Source: Sternotherus odoratus | Lineage: Eukaryota > Chordata > Testudines > Kinosternidae | Assembly (NCBI GenBank): GCA_032164245.1 | Contig: JAVMKO010000006.1 | Coordinates: 103,743,310 to 103,807,309, forward strand | Reading direction: 5' to 3' | DNA: 64,000 nt | Shown here: one piece after another, positions 12,080-21,809 of the stretch | Layout of the letters: each line of letters starts with the position of its first letter | Position numbering within the stretch: position 1 is the first letter of the stretch | The notes under the pieces: generated by a model | Told to the model about the DNA's origin: nothing | What the model saw: only the letters and a program-made list of their open reading frames with translations | The model's database searches: none | Translations under genes and position numbers: made by a program

Positions 12080-12640
12080 GGGTCTGAATAACGCGGGGAC
12101 CTTCCTGTTCCCAGCGGCGCCCTCGGAGCGGGGCGGCGGGGCGGCCCCGGGGGCAGGAAGCGGGGGGCGGAGAGACCCCCCCGGGCGGCGCGGGCGGGGG
12201 GGTCTGTGGATTAAAGGCAGGGAGCGGGGGCCGTAGGAAATAGCGGCGGTTCCCCCCCCCCCCATTCCCGGCCGCGATCCCCCGCATGGAGCCGGGGCAG
12301 GAGACCAGGGGCCCGGAGCTGCGGGGCTCCCCGGGACGGGGGACCCCCAGCGGCGCCCCCGCGGGTGAGGAACCAGCGGCCCCGGGAGCGAAGGGGGGAG
12401 GCCAGAGCCGGGGAGTCTCCGGCTGGGGGCGGACCCCGGATCTTCGGCGGAGGAACCGCGGGGGGGGGTGGGGTGGGGTGTCGCTGTTTGAGCTCAGCCG
12501 CTGGGGGGGGGGGGTGTCAGGACTCCTGGGTTCTATTTCCCCTCCCCCCCAACTCCGCCTCCGGCCTCTGCTCGGGGCCTTGGGGAGCCGCTTCCCCGCT
12601 CTGCGCCCCCCCCCCGTCACTGCCCGGCTCTTGACATTGT
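12080..12640 (+). promoter_or_regulatory. CpG island at the 5' end of the zinc-finger gene
   Basis: The sequence around exon 1 of the zinc-finger gene is very GC-rich with dense CpG (gcggggcggcggggcggcc near 12,130; gcggcgcgggcggggg near 12,190). No TATA element stands out. This is typical of a CpG-island promoter. A run of about 25 cytosines lies upstream at 11,992-12,017. Confidence 0.5.
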
Positions 12641-14529
12641 GAGGGTGGGACCGGTTCCCCTGGGGGTCCGTGCGGCGCCTGGCGTGGGGGGGTCCCAGGT
12701 CTCGGTCGGGGTCCGTGCAGCGCCCGGCGTAGGGGGGTCCCAGGTCTCGGTCGGGGTCCGTGCGGCGCCTGGCGTGGGGGGGTCCCAGGTCTCGGTCGGG
12801 GTCCGTGCAGCGCCTGGCGTGGGGGGTCCCAGGTCTCGGTCGGGGTCCATGCAGCGCCCGGCGTAGGGGGGTCCCAGGTCTGGCGTGGGGGGGGGGTCCC
12901 AGGTCTTGGTCGGGGTCCGTGCAGCGCCCGGCGTAGGGGGGTCCCAGGTCTGGCGTGGGGGGGGGGGGCCCAGGTCTTGGTCGGGGTCCGTGCAGCGCCT
13001 GGCGTAGGGGGGTCCCAGGTCTCGGTCGGGGTCCGTGCAGCGCCCGGCGTAGGGGGGGTCCCAGGTCTCAGTCTCATCCCCTGAGCCCGTCGGCTCGGTC
13101 TGGGGGTCTGTGGCTGTGGGACTGGGACAAATGTCGATTTCTTTGTACCAACCCCAGTGCCGTCCCCGCTCCCCGGCACAGCCCTGTCTGGATTCTCTCT
13201 CTTCCAGCAGGTGCTGGGACAGAGGAGGAGACGCCCCAGCCAGAAGCGCCTGCGGGAACAGAGCCTTGCGGCACGTCCCAGAGCCCTGCATGGGAAGACG
13301 CCGGTTGGGTGGGACAGCAGCAGGGAGACCCCGCGGGGGAGACCCCCGACGGGTCAGAGGACCCCGAGCTGCTTCCCAAACCCCTCAAGGGGCAGAAATC
13401 CACCGTCTGCCCCGACTGCGGGAAGCGCTTCCGGAACAGCTCCCACCTGGCCCGCCACCGCCGCACCCACACCGGGGAGAAGCCCTACACCTGCCCCGAG
13501 TGCGGCAAGAGCTACCGGCAGGACTCCCACCTGGCCCAGCACCGGCGCACCCACACCGGCGAGCGCCCCTACAAGTGCACCGAGTGCGGCAAGGCCTTCT
13601 TGCAGAGCTCCAACCTCATCATCCACCAGCGCACCCACACCGGCGAGCGGCCCTACACCTGCCGGGAGTGCGGGCGCAGCTTCCGGCACAGCTCGGACCT
13701 GGCGCAGCACCGGCGGGTGCACACGGGGGAGAAGCCCTTCCCCTGCCCGCAGTGCGGCAAGCGCTTCGCCCAGAGCTCCAAGGTGACGCAGCACCAGCGC
13801 TTCCACACCGGCGAGCGCCCCTTCGGCTGCCCGGACTGCGGCAAGGCCTTCCGGCTCAGCGCCGACCTGCTGCGGCACCGGCGCACCCACACCGGCGAGA
13901 AGCCCTACGGCTGCGCCGAGTGCGGCAAGCACTTCGTGGAGAGCTCCCACCTCATCCGCCACCAGCGCACCCACATGGGCGAGCGGCCCTACCGCTGCCC
14001 GCAGTGCGGCAAGGGCTTCAACCAGAGCTCCAACCTGCTGCAGCACCAGCGCACCCACCGGGGGGAGCGGCCCTACGTCTGCGGCGACTGCGGCAAGGCC
14101 TTCGGCGTCAGCTCGGCGCTGCTGCAGCACCGGCGCACCCACACCGGCGAGCGGCCCTACTGCTGCCCCCAGTGCGGCAAGAGCTTCAGCGTCTCCTCCA
14201 CCTACAACATCCACCGGCGCACCCACACCGGCCTCAAGCCCTACGCCTGCGCTGAGTGCGGCAAGGCCTTCAGCCGCAGCTCGGCCCTGGTCCAGCACCA
14301 GAGCACCCACACCGGGGAGCGGCCCTACCGCTGCCCCCACTGCGGGAAGGGCTTCGGGCAGAAGGCGGCCATGGCCCATCACCAGAGGACTCACCGGGGC
14401 CAGGAGCCGACCGGAGGGAACCCACCGGGGGACTGGGGTGCTGACCAGGTCGGACAGAGCCAGGGGGAGGAGGAGGAGGAAGAGGAAGGTGATGAGGCAG
14501 GAAGCAAAGAGAGCGCCGGGCTGGGGTGA
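12286..14529 (+). CDS. C2H2 zinc-finger protein, 12 fingers, two exons
   Basis: I read two exons: 12,286-12,364 (ATG, 26 codons plus one base, GTGAGG donor) and 13,211-14,529 (acceptor cttccagcag). The phases agree and give 465 residues. The protein has a short Pro/Gly/Glu-rich N-terminus without KRAB or SCAN, then 12 consecutive C2H2 fingers from about residue 93 to 421, with mostly canonical TGEKPY/TGERPY linkers. An acidic tail follows ([12 protein letters not shown]). It is probably a nuclear DNA-binding transcription factor; orthology to a named gene is not clear. Finger 7 to 8 and 8 to 9 linkers are variant (HMGERPY, HRGERPY). The intron (12,365-13,210) contains a minisatellite. A single long reading frame starting at 12,955 also covers exon 2, but its first part is minisatellite and I do not think it is coding. 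Confidence 0.87.
12645..13075 (+). repeat. Intronic minisatellite, about 46-bp unit, in zinc-finger gene
   Basis: About nine copies of a GC-rich unit containing ggtcccaggtctcggtcggg and gtccgtgcagcgcccggcgt fill much of the intron. The unit resembles the tail of the turtle tRNA-derived SINE seen at 55,440-55,600 (ctgatcttggtaggggtctg, gtctgtgcagtgcctggcat), so the array probably grew from a SINE tail. Units differ by a few substitutions and by the length of G runs. Confidence 0.85.
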
Positions 14530-14649
14530 TTGGGACCAGGGCACCGGGAAGGGAATTATGTGCCTGGCGGGACGATGAAGGGAAAAGTGGAAGCCGCTGT
14601 GGGAATTGGTGGTCGGAGGATCACTGTGACGGGTCAGGGCGGCCTGGGT

Positions 14650-14738
14650 CAGGCTCCTGGGTGGAAGGGGAGGGGAGTACCTGTCTGGGGGAACAAGCGG
14701 CAGGGGACGGGAAGGGCCGTATGTGTCTGGGGGGAACA
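14650..14738 (+). repeat. Left part of a minisatellite split by CR1
   Basis: The sequence gacgggaagggccgtatgtg ending in tctggggggaaca matches the units at 16,545-16,800 on the other side of the CR1 copy. The minisatellite therefore existed before the CR1 insertion. It lies about 120 bp after the stop codon of the 12-finger gene and may be in its 3' UTR. Confidence 0.75.
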
Positions 14739-16526
14739 TAAAAATGGCCGTACTGGGTCAGACCAAAGCTCCATCTAGCCCAGTATCCTGTCTATCGACA
14801 GTGGCCAATGCCAGGTGCCCCAGAGGGAATGAACAGAACAGATGACGATCAAGCTTGCAGCAAACAGGCTAAGGACACCATCCCTGCCCATCCTGGCTAA
14901 TAGCCATTGATGGATCTATCCTCCATGAATTTATCTAGTTCTTTTTTGATGTTGGCCTTCACAACGTCCTCTGGCAAGGAGTTCCACAGGTTGACAGTGC
15001 ATTAAGTGAAGAAATACTTCCTTTTGTTTGTCTTAAACCTGCTGCTTATTAATTTCATTTGGTGACCCCTAGTTCTTGTGTTATGAAAAGTAGTAAACAA
15101 CAGTTTCTTATTTACTTTCTCTACAATAGTCATGATTTATAGACCTCAATCATATCCCCCCTTAGCAGTCTCTTTTCCAAGCTGAAAAGTCCCAGACTTA
15201 TTAATCTCTCCTCATGGGGAAGCCGTTGCAGACCCCTAATCCTGTGTGTTGCCCTTTTCTGAACCTTTTCCAACTCCAGTGTCTCTTTTTTGAGATGGGG
15301 CGACCACATCTGCACACAGTACTCAGGATGTGGATGTACCATGGATTCATATAGAGGCAAGATGATATTTTCTGTCCTATTATTTATCTCTTTCTTAATT
15401 ATTCCCAGCATTCTGTTTCCTTTTTTGACTGCTGCTGCACATTGAGGGGATGTTTTCAGAGAAACTGTCCACAGTGACTCCAAGATCTCTTCTTGAGTGG
15501 GAACAGCTCATTTAGACCCCATTTTATATTTATAGCTGGGATTTTGCTTTCCAATGGGCATTACTTTGCATTTATCAACATTAAATTTCAACTGCCATTT
15601 TTGTTGCCCAGTCACCCAGTTTTGAGAGATCCTATTGTAGCTCTTCACTGTCTGTTGGATCTTAACTATCTTTAGTAATTTTGTATGATCGTACAAATTT
15701 TGCCACCTCACTGTTTACCCCTTTTTCCAGATCATTTATGAATATGTTGAATGGGATTGGTCCCAGAACAGACCCCTGGGGGACACTATTTACCTCTCTC
15801 CATTCTGAAAAGTGACCATTTTAACCTACACTTTGTTTCCTATCTTTTAACCAGTTACCCAGCCATGAGAACCCCTTCCCTCTGATCTTGTGGCAGCTTA
15901 CTTTGTGTAAGAGCCTTAGGTGAGGAACCTGGTCGAAGCTTTCTGAAAATCTAAGTACCCTATATCCACTGGATCCCCTTGGTCCACATGCTTGTTAACC
16001 CCCTCAAAGAATTCTAGTAGATTGGTGAGGCGTGATTTATTTCCCTTTACTAAAACTATGTTGATTCTTCCCCAACAAATTATGTTCATCTCTCTGTCTG
16101 ACAATATTGTTCTTTATTATGGTTTCCACCAGTTTGCCCAGTAGTGAAGTCAGGCTTACAGGCCTGTAACTGTCGGGATCACCTCTGGAGCCCTTTAAAA
16201 AAATTGGTGTCATATTAGCTATCCTCCAGTCATCTGGTACAGAAGCTGATTTAAATGCTAGGTGACAGATTACAGTTAGCAGTTCTGCAATTTCACATTT
16301 GAGTTTCTTCAGAACTCTTGGGTGAATACCATCTGGTCCTGGGGACGTACTGCTATTTAATTTATCAGTTTGTTCCAAAACTTCCTCTAATGATACCTTA
16401 AATCTGGGACAATTCCTCGGATCTGTCACCTAAAAAGAATGTCTCAAGTGTGGGAATCTCCCTCACATCCTCAGCCATGAAGACTGATGCAAAGAATTTG
16501 TTTAATTTCTCTGCCCTCCTCTGATA
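14739..16526 (-). mobile_element. CR1 LINE, 5'-truncated, with reverse-transcriptase remnants
   Basis: This minus-strand non-LTR retrotransposon carries decayed ORF2 pieces. At 16,037-16,429 there is a reverse-transcriptase N-terminal part (SPGPDGIHPRVLKKL, NMTPIFLKGSRGDPDSYRPV). Around 15,940-16,090 is the LTNLLEFFEGVNKHVDQGDP part, at 15,508-15,711 WQLKFNVDKCKVMPIGK, and at 15,130-15,483 the C-terminal ENIILPLYESMVHPHPEYCV. Several stops and frameshifts show it is dead. The 3' end (14,739-14,870) has the CR1 tail 'tactgggtcagaccaaagct'. It is bounded by GGAACA at 14,733-14,738 and 16,527-16,532, a plausible target duplication, and interrupts a minisatellite. Confidence 0.92.
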
Positions 16527-16805
16527 GGAACAGGCGGCGGGGGTCGGGAAGGGCAGTACCGGGGGGTCGGGAAGGGTGGTATGTGTCTGGGGGGAATGGG
16601 GGATGGGAAGGGCGGTATGTGTCTGGGGGGAATGGGGGATGGGAAGGGTGGTATGTGTCTGGGGGGAATGGGGGATGGGAAGGGCGGTATGTGTCTGTGG
16701 GGGATGGGGAGGGCTGTACATGTCTGGGAGGAATGGGCCCTGGGGGATGGGAAGGGCTGTAGGTGTCAGGGGGACCAGGCTGCGGGGGACGGGAAGGGGT
16801 ACATG
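16527..16805 (+). repeat. Right part of the split minisatellite, about 40-bp unit
   Basis: About six units of gggatgggaagggcggtatg followed by tgtctggggggaatg run from 16,545 to 16,800. Only the units distal to the CR1 insertion are expanded. Confidence 0.85.
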
Positions 16806-17194
16806 TAACCAAGTGAGTGCAGTGCTCTTTCTCCCATGAGCAATGGCCAGGGTATGTGTTGGCTGGTGAAGCTGGGTCATGGCGCTCAGAGACCGGTGTC
16901 TTGTGCCTCAAGATCCAGAGGTCTTATGTTCGGGTCCCGCTGCTGATACCCCCGCCCCCAACCTGTCTGAGGTCTGGCTTCACGGCTGAAATAGCCCAGC
17001 CTCTTCCTTAGACCCCTGGCTTGAGAAGGGGGTGCTCTCCCCATTTGGTCCATGCTGACCCCAGAGCTGCGCTGCAGGGAGCGGGGCGGGGGTCAGTAGA
17101 GGATTTTCCCCCCCTTCAGTCAGTGCTGACCTCAAAGCCCTGCCAGGGGGCACGGGGCTGCTGTTTTTCAGATAAGTCATCAAGGTGAGATGGA

Positions 17195-17295
17195 AACAAA
17201 ATCCTGTGGCACCTTAAAGACTAACTATAAAGTTTTGAAGCATGAGCTTTCGTGGGCTAATACCCACTTCGTCGGATGCAAGCAGTGGAAATGCA
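17195..17295 (+). repeat. Interspersed repeat ('ctttcgtgggctaatacccac')
   Basis: The segment aaaatcctgtggcaccttaa, agactaactataaagttttg, agcatgagctttcgtgggct belongs to a family also seen, inverted, at 32,545-32,655 and 32,940-33,060. Its superfamily is not clear to me. Confidence 0.6.
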
Positions 17296-17893
17296 AGGTG
17301 AGATGCTGACTCATGTTCAGCCATTAAACCCCAGCGTCAGGGCATCAACCTTCCCTAACCCCCCTGCAGTTTCAGTGACGGATGGGATTCTCCACTTCCT
17401 GTCCCAAACCATTGCTGTGCTCGGTTAATATTGTTTTTTGCAACGGCACTACCCCAGAGGTGGCTGCATTTTGGTGGAGATGTGAAGGGAAACCCCTCTG
17501 GGGTCTGTGGCTCTGAACTAACGGGGGAGAGGAGGTTGTAGAACGTACCTGACAGCTTTTTGCAGGTGCCTTTGAGTATAATTAACGTATTTAATGCTCT
17601 AGGATTTTATTTCTAGGATTTTAATCACTAGGATTTTATTAGCCCAGTAAGCACTGGGCTCATTGTACTATTGCAGCATTTAAAGAGACCAGCCGGGGCG
17701 GCTTTCTGTATCCAGTGCACTTCCCAGACCCTTTCTCCTGATTTCCTAGAACTTTGTATAACTCTCTTAATTCCTGGCGAGATGATCAGGGTCACGCTGT
17801 GGGGGCCGCTCTTCCCACGACCTCCCCAATCCCAACGCTCTGCACTCACCCAGCTGTGGCCTGGAATCCCCATTCCCAGCGCGGGGTTATAAC

Positions 17894-18436
17894 TAGGACC
17901 TACCTAAATTCATGGCCATGGAAAACGTGTCATGGACCGTGAAATCTGGTCTTCTGTGACCTTTCACCCTATACTGTAAAAGTATCCTGTCCTAGAGGGT
18001 AACAGAATACAGACGTAGACAGTGTTTCTCAAACTGGGGTTCCCTACCCAAAAGGAGGGGGGTGTCATGGTATTGCCACCCCTACTTCTGTGTTGCTGCT
18101 GGCGGCGGTGCTGCCTTCAGAGCTGGGTTCCCAGCCAGCAGCCGCTGCTCTCCGACCACCCAGCTCGGACAGCAGTGCAGGACTAAGGGTGGTAATACCG
18201 TGACCCCCACAATAGCCTCGTGACCCCCTTTTCGACCGGGACCCCCAGTTTGGGAAACGCTGAGTCTTAAGGGCTTTGCGTGTTTATCTTTTGCTGTTTT
18301 AAAAGGTACCTTCATGTTTTGTTACAGGACCGTGAAACTTAAGAGTGAACTATCTGAAACCAGGACAATTACAGGATTTTAAAATACCCTGATTGTGACA
18401 TTTAGGAAAATAGACTGTGAATTTGGTAGGGCCCTA
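17894..18436. mobile_element. hAT-type MITE, copy 1, with 8-bp target duplication
   Basis: Terminal inverted repeats TAGGACCTACCTAAATTCA and TGAATTTGGTAGGGCCCTA bound 543 bp. The 8-bp duplications GTTATAAC lie at 17,886-17,893 and 18,437-18,444. The 8-bp length points to the hAT superfamily. The element contains a second element at 18,020-18,262 with its own inverted repeats. Confidence 0.9.
18020..18262. mobile_element. Inner hAT-like element within the MITE
   Basis: It starts CAGTGTTTCTCAAACTGGGG and ends CCCCAGTTTGGGAAACGCTG, near-perfect terminal inverted repeats. It has no coding capacity. A related sequence sits at the same place in the second MITE copy (48,120 onward), and another lies at 51,025-51,260. 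Confidence 0.8.
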
Positions 18437-18444
18437 GTTATAAC

Positions 18445-19649
18445 AGCCCCGTATGTGTCAAAGAAACAACCTGGCCTGGCGGTTTCCACAAAGTCTAGCA
18501 AAGAGATTTGCCTCACTTGGAAATTGGGGAGAACGGCCACTTTCTGGTGTTTCCCCCTGTGGGTTAAAGATCAGCCGCCTCGCAATGGAAATTTAGTGTG
18601 TGCCAGAGAAACCCACAGGACCTCAGAATGGCTCTTTACTCCCCTCTAGTGTCCGGACTGAGTATTGAGGTCCTCAGGCACCAGAGATGGGCGCTTATAG
18701 GTGCCCGGTTTCAGTCCTGCCAGAGGACAGAGCAGTTGTTGCCTGGGTGTCTAAGCAAGGGCCCAGCTCCCATGAAATTCCACCAAAGTTGGGGTACTCT
18801 GGAGGTGGATTTACAAAGGGAGGTAGGGGCTTTGGACGCTCAGAGCACACCTAACCTGCACAAAGGAAAGCCGGAGGGACGGCTTAGGCCTGGTGGCTTG
18901 TTAGCGGCCCACTGGTTAGTGCCCTCCCGTGGGGTGTAGGAGACCTAGGTTTGAAGCCCCACTCTCCCTGATCCACAGCAATGACCTTAAGCCACATCTT
19001 CCCAGGGAGTTCCCAGGCCATCGGGCCGTAGGGTATTCCAGTGTGGGAATCCCTCCTGCTGAAGCTTTCCAGCTTGGTTGAAATAGTTATGGGACCCGGG
19101 GCTTGAATGGGGAGGGGGGGACGGGGACTCCACCATCCCAGGTGAGTGCTGGCTATCGGGGGGTGATCATTCCCCCTGGGCATCCATGAGAAAAGGCTCA
19201 CCTGGCTGAGGCCCCCAACTCCAGGAGAGGGTTCCCAGCTGAGAATCCCAAGCGGAGGGAGAGGTCTACCTCTGACCCATCAGCCTGGCACCTCAGCCCC
19301 AGGTCCATCGGAGTTTGGCACCTAAGGACTTTTGTGACGCTAGCCCTTCACCTCACCATTTCCTGCTGGCTAGCTTAGGTGGCTGCTGCTTAGCTTGTTG
19401 GCTTCTCAGAACCTCTTTTTTAGGTGCCCGTTTCTCCCCAGCTCAGGGCGGTGGATTCTACTAAATCCTCTTTGTGAGTCTAGTCCTTAGCCCCCTGATG
19501 CTGAAGGGGTCTGGCAGGGGAATCATTTGGTTCCCTCGCTGGGCTGGGGCCCTGTTCACCACCAGGACTGGGTCCATCGCAAAAGGAAGATCAGCGTTCC
19601 TTCCCTGTCTCAGGAAATTCTTGATCCTCACCCTGCCACTGCAAGATGG
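18445..19649. other. Intergenic between zinc-finger gene and ITGAL 3' side
   Basis: Apart from a SINE head at 18,895 I see only unassigned DNA. Reading frames are short and lack motifs. Confidence 0.45.
18895..18990 (+). mobile_element. tRNA-derived SINE head
   Basis: A Pol III promoter-like head: ttagcggcccactggttagt, then ggagacctaggtttgaagcc (B box). Confidence 0.55.
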
Positions 19650-20215
19650 ATTCACAGACTCCCAAGGCCAAACGGGACCACTGCGATCATCTAGTCTGAC
19701 CTCCTCTGAAATCACAGGGGGGGAAAAAACAGGTCAGAGACTTTCCCCGAAATAATTCCTGGTCAAACTAGAGCATTTTTTTCTTTAATAAATCCAGTCT
19801 CGGTTTAAAAGTTGGCAGGGTAGAGAATCCATCGCAGCTCTTGGCAAATTGGTCCAATGGTTAATTGCTCTCACTGTTAAAAACTGTCACCTTATTTCCA
19901 GTCTGAAAATGTGTCTAGCTTCAACTTCCGGCCTTCGCACCTTGTTATACCTTCTGCTAGATTGAAGAGCCCACTAATATTGGTTCCCCACCTACAAACT
20001 GTGATCAAATCGCCCATTAACCCTCCCTTTGTTAAGCTAAATAGTTGAGCTCCTGGAGTCTCTCACTATAAAGCAGGGTGTCTAATCCTTTAATCATTCT
20101 CGCGGCTCTTCTTTGAACCCTCCGCAGTTTATCACCATCCTCCTGGAATTGCGGGCACCGGATTCCAGCTGGGGTCGCCCCAGTGCCGAAAACAGAGGTA
20201 AAAATCCCCTCTCTG
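19650..20215 (-). mobile_element. CR1 LINE fragment
   Basis: The segment ttcacagactcccaaggcca, ggaccactgcgatcatctag through ttcttctttgaaccctccg-like sequence is the same CR1 subfamily as 55,614-56,380, on the minus strand. It lies about 0.8 kb beyond the ITGAL stop codon. No intact reading frame remains. Confidence 0.8.
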
Positions 20216-20993
20216 CTCAGAGCACCTTTGAGAGCAAGAGCCGCCTCAAGCAAATAACAGGGAAAGGGAAATGGCCCGGCGCGATGGAAGCACCGGCATT
20301 CAGTGTAGCATACTCCGAATACAGATACGTCTCATAAGGAAGCGCACGAGTGGGATCGTGATGAGTAAATAGACGGGTATTCCTGTCCACTCCAGGAACG
20401 GAGAGGTCTCTGGTGTGGGGGCTGGGCCTGGATTAATAGAAGAGTCTCTACTCCAGCCCTGGTCCCAGTCTCCAGTTTAAGTTGACCTGGCTTCCCAGCG
20501 CCACCGTCCCAGGCCCTCGATGAGCCTGGCGCTAATCCCGGGACGGGCTGGTCGCCTGACGGTAGATGCTGTTCACGTCTCACGGGGATTCCCCCCCCCC
20601 CCCCTCTTCGTGGCTGGGGTGGCTGCTGAGGAGGGGCCGGAAGAGATGACGGCCTTCTCTCCCCAATGAACACCACCCCCGTGCCTCACCTTAACCCCGG
20701 CCCACCCGGTCCGCAGTCTCTGTGCTGTGGCTGCCGGCGAGGGGGGGTGGCTCAGGTCCGGGGGGGGGGGCACCAGGAGCAAGGTGGAGCCGCCACCCCC
20801 CCTCCGCGACGAGGACAGGGATAGATACAAGTCTGCAAAGGCACAGCTGCTGCGATCCTCCTTTAGGCCACTGGGGGGCGCTGGCGAGGGCAGGGCCCCG
20901 GCTGGGCATGAGGCAGTCCTAGGGGCAGGTGGGGATGGAGGGACGAGAAGGTCTCGGATTCAGGCTCCGGGGGGATGGGGCGGGGGGGTCTGC

Positions 20994-21809
20994 TCATTGA
21001 CTGGGAGCATCTGTGGTGAGGGCCTCCTTACAGTCTTCATCCGCCTTGACCTCGCCCCCGGCCTCCGCCGGTGCCGCCCCGTTCCCAGCCGCTGGCTCGT
21101 GGTCCATCTTGTCCTTGTAATTACGCTTGAAGAAACCACACTGCCAGGAAGAGGAAAAACCACCATTGATTGACCGGGGACTAGAGAGACTCTGACCCAT
21201 GCTGGGGTCCGTGTGCCCCCTGAGAGGGGAAAGACCCTGGGCCCCATTCTCTGCAACCGGGGATCAGATTGGAGCCAGTCAGCGCCCCCGAGAGGGGAAA
21301 GGCCCCATCGCCCATTTCTCTGCCCCCCGACAGCCATCTCCTGCGCTGTGGGGTGGGACTGGAGCCAGCGCCCCCGAGAGGGGAAGGGCCCCGTGTCCCA
21401 TTCTCGCCTCTCTGTGGCAGCCCTACTGTGGTTTCAGCTGGGACCGGGGATTCTTTCAGTTCCTCCCCATCGCTGTCCACCCCAGAAGTGGCCGCATCTC
21501 AGGCGGGCTAAGGAGGGGACGCGCCCCTGCCAATGGCTGCGTGGAGCTTTGGGCTGCCCCGGGGGAAATGTTGCCGGAGAAAGATGAAGCGATTTTGTTG
21601 GCTGCTTCAGGAGGGAAACTCAGTGCCCGGCTGGCTGCAACGCACCACTTCTGAGTGACCCCGGGTCCCGTCACCCAGTCAGTCCCTGCCCCTCTCACCC
21701 GGTTCAGGAGGACGACGATCAGGATCAGGAGAAACAGCCCCCCGACCCCGCTGCCTACGTAAACGGGGAGGTAATTCATCACATGCACCAGTTCCACCTC
21801 CGTGGTGAC
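20994..21809 (-). other. ITGAL: ITGAL exons 29-30: transmembrane helix and cytoplasmic tail
   Basis: Exon 29 (21,699-21,809) encodes a short extracellular stalk and a transmembrane helix ([18 protein letters not shown], about residues 1098-1115). Exon 30 (20,994-21,140) begins [12 protein letters not shown], the alpha-integrin GFFKR motif (residues 1119-1123) that clasps the beta subunit, and ends at a TGA stop (20,994-20,996). The tail is 48 residues and acidic ([13 protein letters not shown]). The boundary is well supported, since exon 30 is exactly 49 codons including stop. No AATAAA on the minus strand was found just below the stop; CR1 debris begins near 20,210. Confidence 0.95.

Noticed and set aside
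11613..12620. A 335-codon minus-strand Pro/Gly-rich frame.
   Set aside because: It lies in a CpG island with poly-C runs, where stops are rare; there is no recognisable domain, and a real plus-strand exon 1 overlaps it.
12955..13210. Zinc-finger protein beginning with a long N-terminal extension in the same frame.
   Set aside because: The extension is minisatellite and intron sequence; the spliced exon at 12,286 joins in phase and has a good donor and acceptor.
13354..14739. A 461-codon frame on the minus strand opposite the first zinc-finger gene.
   Set aside because: It is the antisense shadow of repeated zinc-finger codons (Val/Gly/Ala/Leu-rich periodic sequence).
16870..16965. tRNA-like sequence (cctcaagatccagaggtctt, atgttcgggtccc).
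   Set aside because: It has a B-box-like stretch but I could not pair an acceptor stem; probably SINE-derived.
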